43,965 nucleotides of DNA, from contig NZ_JALOAA010000016.1 in NCBI RefSeq assembly GCF_023229025.1, positions 1 to 43,965 of the forward strand. Direction: 5' to 3'. Shown one piece after another: positions 7,927 to 16,869 of this stretch (positions are counted from its first letter, which is position 1; each line of letters begins with the position of its first letter). The stretch is from Sulfurimonas sp. (GTDB taxonomy: Bacteria; Campylobacterota; Campylobacteria; Campylobacterales; Sulfurimonadaceae). The position numbers and the translations under genes are program-made. The notes under the pieces were generated by a model. The model was not told the origin of the DNA, did no database searches, and saw nothing but the letters and a program-made list of their open reading frames with translations.

Positions 7927-9483
7927 ATGATATACTTTAGTATGATTAATCTATCTGCAGATAAACAGCTTGGCATAATTCTTCCAAACACGAACAGGGC
8001 ACTTGGCGTAGTTTTAAAAGAGGTCACGCCAAGCGAGATGCAGACCCTTTTAAAAGAGAAAGATTTAAAATCCATTGTGAACTCATTTTTTAAACAGAGC
8101 GCTCAAGGTTCAGACGAGACTCTTTTAAATCTTGTAAAGAACAATCCCACACTAAAAGATTTAGGCAATATATCCGGCAGTGTAAAAGAGCTTTTAAACG
8201 CACTTAAGAGTGAAAAAACTGCTTTACCGATTGAGACTACTTTACAAAAGTTTCTTCTTAACATGAAAGAGCTCAACGAGCCGATTTTAAAGCAAAAACT
8301 TGAAAATAGCGGTGTTTTTTTAGAGTCAAAACTTAAAAATGTGCAAAACCCACACCTTGAGCTAAAAAATCTACTTTTATCACTTGAGAAAAGTATTGCA
8401 AAAAGTGATATATTAGGGGCAAGAACATTGACTCAAAATATAAAGGATTTACTAGGGACTCAACTGCTAAAAGAGGCTTCAAATAGTGCGCTGATTCAAG
8501 CTCCAAAAGATGAAAAAACAGCTTTGGCTCAGCTTGCAAAAGGGGTTGAGAATATTGTCTCAAAGCTATCAGAGCAGCTTAGAAGTGCTGATATTACAAG
8601 CACAAAAAGTTTTGAAAAGCAGCTCGGTAAGCTTGAACACCTTCTATCTTCAAAAATGATAAGTAGCGATAATTTTAAACCCGCGCTACTCTTAGATGCG
8701 CTGCAGAACTTAAGTGTGCAGATGCAGCAGAGTACAAAACCGGAAGTAAAAGGCTTGCTTGATGCATTTTTTAAAATTGTAGAGTCTCTTAAAGCAGTAG
8801 ATCAAAATACTCATTTAGATAAAAAAATTCCTCAAGAGCTTCGCGGTGCAGTAGATACGCTAAAGGCAGCCGTTGAAAAATCAAATCCTGCTCCTTTAAA
8901 GGAGATGGCTGCAATAAGTTCAAAATTGGCTATATTTAGCAACCCTCAAAAGTTAGAAGTACATGAGGGCGTTAGGGAGATTTTATCTCAGGATTTAAAA
9001 TCTACTTTGTTAAAAGCCGGCGATGAGATAGCAAAAGCATCCTACCCAAATCAAGCAGAGATTTTAAGGCATGTAGATAAACTGCTTTTGCAGATAGATT
9101 ATTTTCAACTCCTATCCCATCTCTCAAACTCTTCGTCAATCTACCTTCCGTTTTCGTGGGATAGCCTAGAAGATGGAAATATAAATATAAAAAAAGAGAA
9201 AAACAGTAAGTTTTACTGCGATATTGAGCTGAAGCTAAAAGAGCATGGAGAGTTAAAGATAAAGTTGGCACTTTATGAAGAGAATCAGATAAATATTCAT
9301 ATCTACTCACAAAGCAGTGAGTTTAGAAAGATGATAAAAGAGAGTATCGGCTCTCTTCGCTCTGCTTTAATTGAGTCACATATTACGCCAAGAGAGATAC
9401 GTATTTTTGATGCGTTAAAGAGAGTTTCTGCTTATGAAAAAGCAGAAAATCAAATTGATATGGGTTTTGAGGTAAAAGTATGA
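7927..9483 (+). CDS. FliK-like flagellar hook-length control protein
   Basis: This 518-residue protein has a long, low-complexity helical N-terminal and central part rich in lysine, leucine and serine. Its globular C-terminal part (from about residue 400, around YLPFSWDSLEDG to the HITPREIRIF region) resembles the Flg_hook domain of FliK. The next gene, overlapping by four bases, encodes an isolated FlhB C-terminal domain. That pairing supports a role at the flagellar export gate, because FliK acts on FlhB to switch export substrates. The assignment rests on domain shape and context, not on strong motifs. ATG 7927 was chosen; ATG 7942 (MINLSADKQ) is an alternative and neither has a strong RBS. 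Confidence 0.65.
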   Translation: MIYFSMINLSADKQLGIILPNTNRALGVVLKEVTPSEMQTLLKEKDLKSIVNSFFKQSAQGSDETLLNLVKNNPTLKDLGNISGSVKELLNALKSEKTALPIETTLQKFLLNMKELNEPILKQKLENSGVFLESKLKNVQNPHLELKNLLLSLEKSIAKSDILGARTLTQNIKDLLGTQLLKEASNSALIQAPKDEKTALAQLAKGVENIVSKLSEQLRSADITSTKSFEKQLGKLEHLLSSKMISSDNFKPALLLDALQNLSVQMQQSTKPEVKGLLDAFFKIVESLKAVDQNTHLDKKIPQELRGAVDTLKAAVEKSNPAPLKEMAAISSKLAIFSNPQKLEVHEGVREILSQDLKSTLLKAGDEIAKASYPNQAEILRHVDKLLLQIDYFQLLSHLSNSSSIYLPFSWDSLEDGNINIKKEKNSKFYCDIELKLKEHGELKIKLALYEENQINIHIYSQSSEFRKMIKESIGSLRSALIESHITPREIRIFDALKRVSAYEKAENQIDMGFEVKV

Positions 9484-9731
9484 AAAAAGCTGCAGCTCTA
9501 AGATATGATGCTAAAAAAGAGAAAGCACCTCGCGTTGTTGCAAAAGGGAAGGGGGAGAGTGCTGAGAATATTATAAAAATTGCCCAGCTTCATAATCTTC
9601 CTATAAAAAAAGATGAAGACCTCATAGAACTTCTCTCAAAAGTAGAACTTGACAAAGAGGTTCCTGAGGCGCTATATAGAGCTGTTGCAGAGGTTTTTAG
9701 TTTTATCTATAAAGTGAGCAATAAGAGTTAA
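9480..9731 (+). CDS. Stand-alone FlhB C-terminal domain protein (FlhX-like)
   Basis: The 83-residue protein matches the cytoplasmic C-terminal fragment of FlhB: the segment AAALRYDAKKEKAPRVVAKG is the part that follows the NPTH autocleavage site in full FlhB. The NPTH motif and the membrane part are absent. In Helicobacter pylori a similar separate protein, FlhX (HP1575), can replace the cleaved FlhB fragment in the export apparatus; that is established for Helicobacter and inferred here. It overlaps the FliK-like gene by four bases (ATGA) and meets the next minus-strand gene tail-to-tail with a four-base overlap. Confidence 0.85.
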   Translation: MKKAAALRYDAKKEKAPRVVAKGKGESAENIIKIAQLHNLPIKKDEDLIELLSKVELDKEVPEALYRAVAEVFSFIYKVSNKS

Positions 9732-9958
9732 AAATCCTTATACTCTTTGATTTGCGTTATATCTATCCCTTTTTCTTTGAGTCTGTTTCCTATATCAAGA
9801 ACTATTTTATTATATTTTTCAGTCTCTAAAAAACCTTCATACGCGTCCATCTTTTTCTCATACACTTTTGCCGCAATATTATTTATCTCACTAAGCGCTT
9901 TTGTGAGCTGCTCATCTAAATACTCAACAGTATCTCCTAAATATTTTTCTTCATCCAT
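9728..9958 (-). CDS. Small helical hypothetical protein
   Basis: A 76-residue acidic, probably all-helical protein (MDEEKYLGDTVEYLDEQL...) with no cysteine, signal peptide or membrane segment. A strong RBS (AAAGGAGAAAACG) precedes the ATG. It lies 20 bases downstream of rmuC on the same strand and is probably co-transcribed with it. I recognise no family. The coiled-coil-like heptad pattern might indicate a partner-binding protein. Confidence 0.65.
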   Translation of the reverse strand: MDEEKYLGDTVEYLDEQLTKALSEINNIAAKVYEKKMDAYEGFLETEKYNKIVLDIGNRLKEKGIDITQIKEYKDF

Positions 9959-9978
9959 CGTTTTCTCCTTTTAGTTTT

Positions 9979-11202
9979 TTAATCTTCATTTAGCTTAGTT
10001 ATATGCTCAGGTAGATTTTTACTGTTTGCCGCTCCTAATCTTTGGAGCTTTTGAAACTGGCTTGTTATGCTACCGCTTCCGGAGTGTAGTTTTGAGAATG
10101 TCTCCTCATAGGTTTTTTGAACCGTTGTTATCTGATTTCCAAGTTTTTCTACACTCTGTATAAATCCTGCAAATTTATCAAACAGCAACCCTGCACGCTG
10201 CGCAATCTCCTGCGCATTTTTTTGTTGGCGTTCATACTTCCAACTATTTTCAACTGCGCGAAGCGATACCATCAGAGTTGTAGGACCTACTAAAATAACG
10301 TTTCTTTTAAATGCATGATCAAAGAGGGAACCGTCATGCTCCATAGCCACTATCAAAGCACTCTCAATAGGGAGAAACATAAAGATAAAATCAACTGTTT
10401 TTACCCCTTTGAGATTTGCATAATCCTTCTCACTTAGCTCTTTAATATGTTTTTTTACAGAAGCGACATGTTCAAGGGCAAATACTACTTTTTGCTCCTC
10501 CTCTTCAGCTGACATGTAGCGCTCATAAGCAAGAAGAGAGTTCTTTGCGTCTATGATAATATCTCTGTTATCCGGAAGATGAACAACTACATCAGGGCGG
10601 TAGCGGCTGCCGTTGCTCTTGTGCTCTAGACTTACCTCCCGCTCATACTCTTTTCCTAGCCTCAAACCGGAGTTCTCAAGAACACTCTGTAGAACCATCT
10701 CTCCCCAGACACCCTGTTTTTTATTTTCACCCTTTAGCGCTTTTGTAAGGTTTTTGGCATCTTGACTCATCTGATGATTTATCTCTTTGATACTTCTTAT
10801 CTCAGATTGAAGCATGGAACGATCTTTTGCCTCTTTTATATAGACATCGTTAATCTGCTTTTTAAACTCGTTAAACTGCTCTCTCATAGGGTTAATCATC
10901 TTGGATATATTCTCTTGATTTTGCATTGATAATTTTTGGGAGTTGTTCTCTAAAATCTTCTCGGCAAGCTCTTTAAACTCAAGTCTCATCTGCTCTTTGT
11001 TTTGCTCTAATAGCTCAAACTTCTCTCTGTTTTTTTCGTTTATACCATCAATTCTCTCTTGTAAAACAGCATTTTGGCTTTGTAAAACCGATAACTTCTC
11101 AGCCTCAAGGCGAAGTCTGTTCTTTAAACTACTTACTACACTAATCCAGACACCTATTGCGCCAAATAGCAGACCTATTGATAGGTAAAGGGCTTCAAAC
11201 AT
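9979..11202 (-). CDS. rmuC: DNA recombination protein RmuC
   Basis: RmuC limits certain DNA rearrangements in E. coli and carries a PD-(D/E)xK nuclease-like domain. The 407-residue protein starts with one membrane-spanning helix (about residues 4-24), followed by a long coiled coil (about 30-150). The conserved core contains GVWGEMVLQSVLENSGL, SRYRPDVVVHLPD and IIIDAKNSL, where the D-x-K of the nuclease-like motif is visible. It is the first gene of a minus-strand pair with the small 76-residue protein and is divergent from the EAL/HDOD gene. Confidence 0.94.
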   Translation of the reverse strand: MFEALYLSIGLLFGAIGVWISVVSSLKNRLRLEAEKLSVLQSQNAVLQERIDGINEKNREKFELLEQNKEQMRLEFKELAEKILENNSQKLSMQNQENISKMINPMREQFNEFKKQINDVYIKEAKDRSMLQSEIRSIKEINHQMSQDAKNLTKALKGENKKQGVWGEMVLQSVLENSGLRLGKEYEREVSLEHKSNGSRYRPDVVVHLPDNRDIIIDAKNSLLAYERYMSAEEEEQKVVFALEHVASVKKHIKELSEKDYANLKGVKTVDFIFMFLPIESALIVAMEHDGSLFDHAFKRNVILVGPTTLMVSLRAVENSWKYERQQKNAQEIAQRAGLLFDKFAGFIQSVEKLGNQITTVQKTYEETFSKLHSGSGSITSQFQKLQRLGAANSKNLPEHITKLNED

Positions 11203-11247
11203 TGCGTATATTCTCCAAATTATTGGTGTATTGTAGCAAAAAGATAA

Positions 11248-11253
11248 TATAAT
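11248..11253 (+). promoter_or_regulatory. -10 element before the EAL/HDOD gene
   Basis: A perfect TATAAT lies 28 bases before the ATG, with an AT-rich region upstream and no clear -35 element. Just downstream, 11256-11270 is a near-palindrome (ACTTTTATAAAAAGT) before the GAGG ribosome binding site. Confidence 0.4.
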
Positions 11254-11281
11254 CTACTTTTATAAAAAGTGAGGATTTTGT

Positions 11282-12532
11282 ATGCAAAGTTTATATTTTG
11301 GGCGCAAGCCTGTTCTTAATCAAGATGCAGCAATTGAGTTTTATGAACTCCTATACTATTCTCAAAATATGAACAAAGAGGAGAATGGCTTTATATTTCA
11401 AAGCCTTCTTTGTAAGGCTCTTGATAAAATTGGCTCGCAGTTAGTAGTGGGCAAGCGCAAAGTGTTTATAAAGGTAGATGAGAGTCTCTTCTTTAGCGAT
11501 AAACTATTTACTATATCTAGCGAGTTTTTTATCCTCTCTTTGAGTGCGGATATAGATGTAACAAAGGAGAGTGCTATACAAAGAGTCGCCTCTCTAAAGG
11601 AGAAGGGGTATATATTAGCCATTGATGATTTTACACTAAATGGTGCAGATATGCAGAAGTATGCAAAAATCTTAGATGAGGTCTCATTTGTAAAAATCAA
11701 CTTTGATAAGAACATCTTAGTCAATGAAGAGAATATAGATATGCTAGCCCGTGTAAAAGAGAGAGGAGTTAGCGCTGTAGGTAAAAATATTTCGGACAGA
11801 TTTAAGTATGAGCTCTCTAAAAGATTGGGTTGCGGGTTTTTTACCGGATACTATTTCTCAAAAGCAAAGATGTTTGAGGGGGATGAGTGCAAACCTCCAA
11901 GATTAAATATTTTAAAGCTCTATTCGCTTCTGGCAAATGATGCGGATTTTAATCTCATAATAGATGAGTTTAAAAAAAACAGCTCCATAACTATTTTGCT
12001 GCTTAAATATATAAACTCCGGGGCATTTCATTTTAAAAATAGAATATCCTCTATTAATCACATCTTAACCCTTGTAGGAAGAGAACCTCTGGCAAAGTGG
12101 CTTATGCTAGTAGTCTATTCGATGGCAAATCTTCCAAACCCAAAGACATCGCCCCTTATGCTTATGGTAAAAAATCGTACGGAATTAATGGAGAGAGTCC
12201 TAAGAGCGGTTGAGCCTGATGCCGGCAAGAGTATGCTTGAACAAGCCTACTTTGTCGGTGTACTCTCTTTAATAGATGTACTTTTTGAAGATAAGATGCA
12301 GAAGATTTTAGATGAGATGAACGTTTATGATGTTGTAAAGAGTGCACTACTGCATGACAAGGGTATCTTAGGTGAGATATATGTTTTAGTTAGAGATATA
12401 GAGGAGTTTAAGCCCGACTCTATAATAGAGTTTGAGCGCAGACACTCATTACAAAGCGGTACAATTAGTAATATTACTATAGAGTGCATGAAAGAGACCT
12501 CGGCATTTGAGATAGCTGTAGCTTCGATTTAA
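11282..12532 (+). CDS. EAL-like/HDOD domain protein (YuxH family), EAL part degenerate
   Basis: The 416-residue protein has an N-terminal EAL-like domain (about residues 1-200, opening FGRKPVLNQ) and a C-terminal HDOD domain (about 205-400, with LLKYINSGAFHF). At the EAL signature the sequence reads FYELLYY. The other catalytic metal-binding residues are not recognisable, so it probably does not cleave c-di-GMP. Proteins of this architecture usually act as signalling adaptors, and Vibrio and Xanthomonas relatives influence motility and virulence. It lies beside flagellar genes and two GGDEF-type genes. It may be an effector or scaffold in c-di-GMP control, which is inference. Confidence 0.88.
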   Translation: MQSLYFGRKPVLNQDAAIEFYELLYYSQNMNKEENGFIFQSLLCKALDKIGSQLVVGKRKVFIKVDESLFFSDKLFTISSEFFILSLSADIDVTKESAIQRVASLKEKGYILAIDDFTLNGADMQKYAKILDEVSFVKINFDKNILVNEENIDMLARVKERGVSAVGKNISDRFKYELSKRLGCGFFTGYYFSKAKMFEGDECKPPRLNILKLYSLLANDADFNLIIDEFKKNSSITILLLKYINSGAFHFKNRISSINHILTLVGREPLAKWLMLVVYSMANLPNPKTSPLMLMVKNRTELMERVLRAVEPDAGKSMLEQAYFVGVLSLIDVLFEDKMQKILDEMNVYDVVKSALLHDKGILGEIYVLVRDIEEFKPDSIIEFERRHSLQSGTISNITIECMKETSAFEIAVASI

Positions 12533-12541
12533 GGATAAAAG

Positions 12542-12733
12542 ATGAGCGGAACAAAAAGAGCAAATATTAAAAGCGGGATGAGTGTGGCAATAGTCCTTAA
12601 AGAAGATCAGCAAAGCGGAAAACTTACAGACGGTATAGTGCGCGATATATTGACAAAATCTCCGATACATCCTCATGGAATCAAAGTCCGCCTTATGAGT
12701 CGTGAAGTTGGACGAGTAAAAGTAATATATTGA
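12542..12733 (+). CDS. YwbE family protein
   Basis: The 63-residue protein fits the small YwbE family (DUF2196), recognisable by the central block SGKLTDGIVRDILT followed by HPHGIKVRL. The family's function is unknown; its short basic beta-rich look suggests nucleic-acid binding. Its stop overlaps the helicase start as TGATG, so the two are translationally coupled. That pairing with an RNA helicase hints at a shared RNA-related role. Confidence 0.88.
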   Translation: MSGTKRANIKSGMSVAIVLKEDQQSGKLTDGIVRDILTKSPIHPHGIKVRLMSREVGRVKVIY

Positions 12734-14103
12734 TGAGTAAAACAGATTTTAAAACGCTTACTCTTACTAAAGAGATGCTTCATAACCTAAATGAGATAGG
12801 TTATAAAGAGATGACTCCCATCCAAGCCCAGAGTCTGCCTTTTATATTGGAGGGCAGAGATGTTATTGCGCAGGCTAAGACAGGAAGCGGTAAAACGGCA
12901 GCCTTTGGAATAGGCTTACTTCACAAGCTTCAAGTTAAAAAGTTTAGAGTTCAAACTCTTATACTCTGCCCGACACGTGAGTTAGCTGACCAAGTTGCCA
13001 AGGAGCTTAGAACTCTTGCAAGGTTTGCACACAATATAAAGATTTTAACTCTTTGCGGCGGAAGTGCATTTGGACCGCAGCTTGGCTCACTTCGTCATGG
13101 TGCACATATAGTTGTGGGAACTCCGGGGCGTATTTTAAAACACCTCAAAAAAGAGACGCTCTCTCTTAAAGACATGGACACGCTTGTTCTTGATGAAGCC
13201 GACAGAATGTTAGATATGGGTTTTAGCGAAGAGATAAATGAAGTTTTAGGGTTTACGCCAAAAGAGAAACAGACACTTCTTTTCTCGGCTACATATACGG
13301 ATGAGATTATGGATATCAGTGCCAAAATCCAAAAAGATGCCATAAATATAAAAACAACATCTATAGAAGTGGCAAACAAAATCACTGAGCGATTTTATGA
13401 GGTGCAAAACTCTCAGAAGATAGATACGCTTATAAATATTTTTAGCAATTTCAAACCTGAGAATGTTATAGTTTTTGCTAACACAAAAGTAGAAGTTGAC
13501 AAGATTGCTCAGACTCTGCAAAAAAGGAAGATAGATGCACTCGCAATTCATGGGGATTTAGAGCAGTATGAGAGAAACGATGTGTTAGTCCAGTTTGCTA
13601 ATGGAAGCTGTAGAGTGTTAGTGGCAACTGATGTCGCAGCACGAGGACTTGATATAAAAGAGCTCTCCATGGTGGTTAATTATGACATGCCTCATGGCGA
13701 AGAGACTTATACACATCGTATAGGCAGAACAGCAAGAGCAGGTAAAGAGGGGTTGGCTTTTACTCTGTATGAAGCTTACGAGACAGATAAAGCTTATGAG
13801 TATAAGAATGAAACTCGCCTTTTTGAAGATGCAAGCAAGCTAAAAGAGATAGATGGATTTGAGATGAAACCCGCATATATAACGCTTGTTATAGAGGGTG
13901 GCAAAAAGGATAAGGTTCGTGCCGGAGATATATTAGGAGCACTAACGGGTGATGCGGGATTAGAGGGAAGTGCTATTGGAAAGATAGAGATCTATGAGAA
14001 GCAGAGTTACGTTGCCATTTTAAACAGCAAAATAGATAAGGCTCACAGTAAGCTCAAAGATGGAAAAATAAAAGCAAAAAGATTTTCTGTTTGGATTTTA
14101 TAG
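12733..14103 (+). CDS. dbpA: DEAD-box RNA helicase DbpA
   Basis: An ATP-dependent RNA helicase of 456 residues. All core motifs are present: AKTGSGKT (Walker A), PTRELA, TPGR, DEAD (motif II), SAT, the ARGLD block and HRIGRTARAG. The C-terminal part (about residues 380-456, PAYITLVIEGGKKDKVRAGD) is the DbpA RNA-binding domain, which in E. coli and Bacillus relatives targets hairpin 92 of 23S rRNA during 50S assembly. ATG 12733, coupled to ywbE by a one-base overlap, is preferred over an in-frame TTG three bases upstream. Confidence 0.93.
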   Translation: MSKTDFKTLTLTKEMLHNLNEIGYKEMTPIQAQSLPFILEGRDVIAQAKTGSGKTAAFGIGLLHKLQVKKFRVQTLILCPTRELADQVAKELRTLARFAHNIKILTLCGGSAFGPQLGSLRHGAHIVVGTPGRILKHLKKETLSLKDMDTLVLDEADRMLDMGFSEEINEVLGFTPKEKQTLLFSATYTDEIMDISAKIQKDAINIKTTSIEVANKITERFYEVQNSQKIDTLINIFSNFKPENVIVFANTKVEVDKIAQTLQKRKIDALAIHGDLEQYERNDVLVQFANGSCRVLVATDVAARGLDIKELSMVVNYDMPHGEETYTHRIGRTARAGKEGLAFTLYEAYETDKAYEYKNETRLFEDASKLKEIDGFEMKPAYITLVIEGGKKDKVRAGDILGALTGDAGLEGSAIGKIEIYEKQSYVAILNSKIDKAHSKLKDGKIKAKRFSVWIL

Positions 14104-14151
14104 TTACTTTTTCTCAGAAAATAGATACTTAAGATAAAAAAGGAGCACCGC

Positions 14152-14913
14152 ATGAAAGAAGAGATAAGTTTGGAAATTATTCAAACTATTATTGATTCAC
14201 AAAAAGATTTGATGATACTCTTTGAAGAAAATGACCCAATCCTTATAAACAGAGCTTTTAAAAAGTTTTTCACAGTATCCTCTTTAGATGAGTACAAAGA
14301 GGAGTTTGGTCCATTTGTGAATAATTTTGTTCCGCACCCTTCCTATTTTCATGAGGAAAAAATTGCAAAAGGGAGCAGTTGGGTTGATGCTATCTTAGAA
14401 CTCAAAGAGAGTGAGAGGATTGTTAGTATGATGACACCTACATATGAGCCACACGCTTTTTTAGTACATGTACAGAAGATAGACAGGTATGTTATTGGCG
14501 TATTTGAAGATATTACGCAGACACTCATAAAGCGTATAATGATACAAAATAATGCAAGCATAGATATTCAAAGCGGCGCTTATGCTAAAAACTACTTTCT
14601 TCAAATTGCCCAAAGTTATCAAGATGCAGCCTCCTTTAACAAAAAAATAATCAGTGCGGTGTTGATAAAAATAACAAAAGAGGATGAGATTGACTTAGCA
14701 GAGCTAGTTAAACACTTCAAGAGTATTATACGCCAAGATGATATGCTAATTCGCTGGAGCAACGACTCTTTTTTGTTGGCATATCTTGTAGATAGTGAGC
14801 AAAATGCACAGAAGATGTTTGAGAAAATGCATGGAAATAGTTGCTCTTTTGAGTTGATAATTCAACGTGAAAAAGAGGGTATTAAAGAGTTTATAAAAAG
14901 AGTTGAGAGCTAA
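14152..14913 (+). CDS. PAS-like sensor protein with degenerate GGDEF domain
   Basis: The 253-residue protein has an N-terminal PAS-like region (about residues 5-130, opening with a helix and DLMILFEENDPILINRAF) and a C-terminal part built like a GGDEF domain. At the position of R-x-GGDEF it reads RWSNDSFLLAY, so the catalytic motif is lost and diguanylate cyclase activity is not expected. A strong RBS (AAGGAG) precedes the start. It faces the active GGDEF gene tail-to-tail across a shared terminator. It may be a sensor or a c-di-GMP-independent partner; the function is not known. Confidence 0.72.
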   Translation: MKEEISLEIIQTIIDSQKDLMILFEENDPILINRAFKKFFTVSSLDEYKEEFGPFVNNFVPHPSYFHEEKIAKGSSWVDAILELKESERIVSMMTPTYEPHAFLVHVQKIDRYVIGVFEDITQTLIKRIMIQNNASIDIQSGAYAKNYFLQIAQSYQDAASFNKKIISAVLIKITKEDEIDLAELVKHFKSIIRQDDMLIRWSNDSFLLAYLVDSEQNAQKMFEKMHGNSCSFELIIQREKEGIKEFIKRVES

Positions 14914-14926
14914 GCTAACTCTTTTT
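14895..14926. terminator. Bidirectional intrinsic terminator
   Basis: A perfect 10-bp stem (AAAAAGAGTT / AACTCTTTTT) with a 12-base loop spans the junction of two convergent genes and includes both stop codons. The A-run on one side and T-run on the other give a U-tract to transcripts in both directions. Confidence 0.75.
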
Positions 14927-16813
14927 GCTAAAGAAGCGATATCTATTTCGCCCACTATTTTTTGCTTCATACATGGCGGTATCGGCATTTTTAAAGAGGG
15001 TCTGTTGATCAAGCCCGTCTATTGGGTAGATTGCGATACCTATTGAAGCGGTAACTAAAAGTTCGTTACCTTGATATATATGCGGTGTATTTATTATCTC
15101 AAGAAGTTTTTTGGCGATTCGCAGAGCCCCATCTGCATTACTGTTTGGCAGAATAAAAACAAACTCATCACCGCCGAGGCGAGATACGGTATCAACTTCA
15201 CGTAAAATTGATTTAAAACGCTTAGAGAGTTCAATTAAAAGAGCATCTCCTGCATCATGTCCTAGGTTATCGTTAATATCTTTAAAGTGATCTAGATCTA
15301 AAAAAATAACACTAAACTTCTCATGATTACGCTTTGCCGCTCTTATTGCATACTCAGTATGCCCCTCTAGTTGAAACCTATTTGCAAGACCGGTGAGCGG
15401 ATCAAAGTTTGCAAGACGGTAGATATGCTCTTCTGAGCGTTTCTTGTCTGTAATATCCTCTTTTATAGCAACATAGTGTGAGACTGTTCCGTTAGGTTGA
15501 AAAATTGGGGATGCTTTTACTCCTTCAATATATTCGGTACCATCTTTTCTAAGATTTACAAACTCCCCGTGCCATATTTGACCTTTTTTTAAGCTACTCC
15601 ACATATCGTCATATGCTTTTGTCCGAATTGTGCCGGAGTGTAGAGAGTGAAAATTTTTACCGATTATTTCATCTTTTGTATAGCCGGTAGTTGTGTAAAA
15701 AACCTTATTTACATACTCTATGTTTCCGTCAATATTAGTGATTATGATGCTGTTTGGGCTCTGCTCAAGTGCCTGAGAGAGTTTAAGTAGTTCGTTTGCC
15801 TGCACTTTTAGTAGATGCCTGCTTTTGATAAGCATCAAAATAATAAAAAGCAACGAAAAGTGTACTAAGAGACCCATAGATGTTATAAGCATAGGGTAAA
15901 ATGTGTCCGTAGAGTCATGAAAGCTCTCTGTGCTTGAGAAGTCTATATGCCATTTTCTGCCGTTTATCTCTACTGTTTTTTTAGCTTTATATTTAGGAGC
16001 GTGGGAAGAAGCGTTAGATGATTTATAAAGCAGACTAGCATCTGAGGTGTTTTGACTATCATAAATCTTAAAGTTTAAAATAGATGTACCCATGGCTATA
16101 CTATCTAAAAGAGTGTTCATGCGAAAAGGGGCATAGACAAAGCCAAGCAGTGCGTCGCGTCTCTCCTGTATAGTCTCTGTTTTCATCCCCTTTTTATAAA
16201 GAGGCAGATATATCAAGATGCCTGCTTGTATATCTTCGTCAATCTCTTGAACTAGGGTCACTTTTTTAGACATAATAGCTTTTGCAGTATCTCTGGCTCT
16301 TTGCATGGCTAAGCGGCGAGTAGGTTCTGAGAACATGTCATACCCGATAGCTTCTATATTGCGTACATGCATTGGTTCGAGATAGAGAATTGAGCTATAT
16401 TGCTCACGTTTACCTGTCGGTTTTAGCGAAAATGATTCAAACCCATCTTCTCTCATCTGTCTCTCTACTTGCTCCACCTCATTAGGTTTAATCATTTTTG
16501 CAAAGCCAAGCCCCTCAATCCCTTGATAGTTATGCTCAAGATCTAATGCTTGTACAAAATCATGCCACTCTTTACGAGTTACACTGTCGCTTCCATGAAA
16601 AAAACCTACTCCGCTTTGTAGAACTCTTTCATATTTAAGTATATGTTTTTGAATTTTATAGACGTACTCATTAGCAGCGGTATCAAATCTCTCTTGAGCT
16701 AGAGAGGCATGATAACTTTTGGATGCAGACCATACTACAATAGCAATAACTATAGATAATAAAATTAATGATATGTAAATTATATTATTTTTAAAGCTAC
16801 GATGTTTTTGCAC
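14915..16813 (-). CDS. Membrane diguanylate cyclase: CHASE-PAS-GGDEF
   Basis: The 632-residue protein would make c-di-GMP. Membrane helices lie at about residues 10-28 and 307-329 and enclose a periplasmic CHASE sensor domain (about 65-245, with TRKEWHDFVQAL and GIEGLGF). Then come a PAS domain (about 345-455) and GGDEF. The active-site signature GGDEF is at 547-551, and an inhibitory RxxD site (REVD, 538-541) sits five residues before it, so product feedback is expected. The start is GTG 16813, with GGAG upstream at a good distance. The CHASE ligand is unknown. Confidence 0.93.
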   Translation of the reverse strand: MQKHRSFKNNIIYISLILLSIVIAIVVWSASKSYHASLAQERFDTAANEYVYKIQKHILKYERVLQSGVGFFHGSDSVTRKEWHDFVQALDLEHNYQGIEGLGFAKMIKPNEVEQVERQMREDGFESFSLKPTGKREQYSSILYLEPMHVRNIEAIGYDMFSEPTRRLAMQRARDTAKAIMSKKVTLVQEIDEDIQAGILIYLPLYKKGMKTETIQERRDALLGFVYAPFRMNTLLDSIAMGTSILNFKIYDSQNTSDASLLYKSSNASSHAPKYKAKKTVEINGRKWHIDFSSTESFHDSTDTFYPMLITSMGLLVHFSLLFIILMLIKSRHLLKVQANELLKLSQALEQSPNSIIITNIDGNIEYVNKVFYTTTGYTKDEIIGKNFHSLHSGTIRTKAYDDMWSSLKKGQIWHGEFVNLRKDGTEYIEGVKASPIFQPNGTVSHYVAIKEDITDKKRSEEHIYRLANFDPLTGLANRFQLEGHTEYAIRAAKRNHEKFSVIFLDLDHFKDINDNLGHDAGDALLIELSKRFKSILREVDTVSRLGGDEFVFILPNSNADGALRIAKKLLEIINTPHIYQGNELLVTASIGIAIYPIDGLDQQTLFKNADTAMYEAKNSGRNRYRFFSKKS

Positions 16814-16869
16814 TATTTTTACTCCATATATATAAATATTATCTCAATGGGGCGCCTTATTCATTGATT

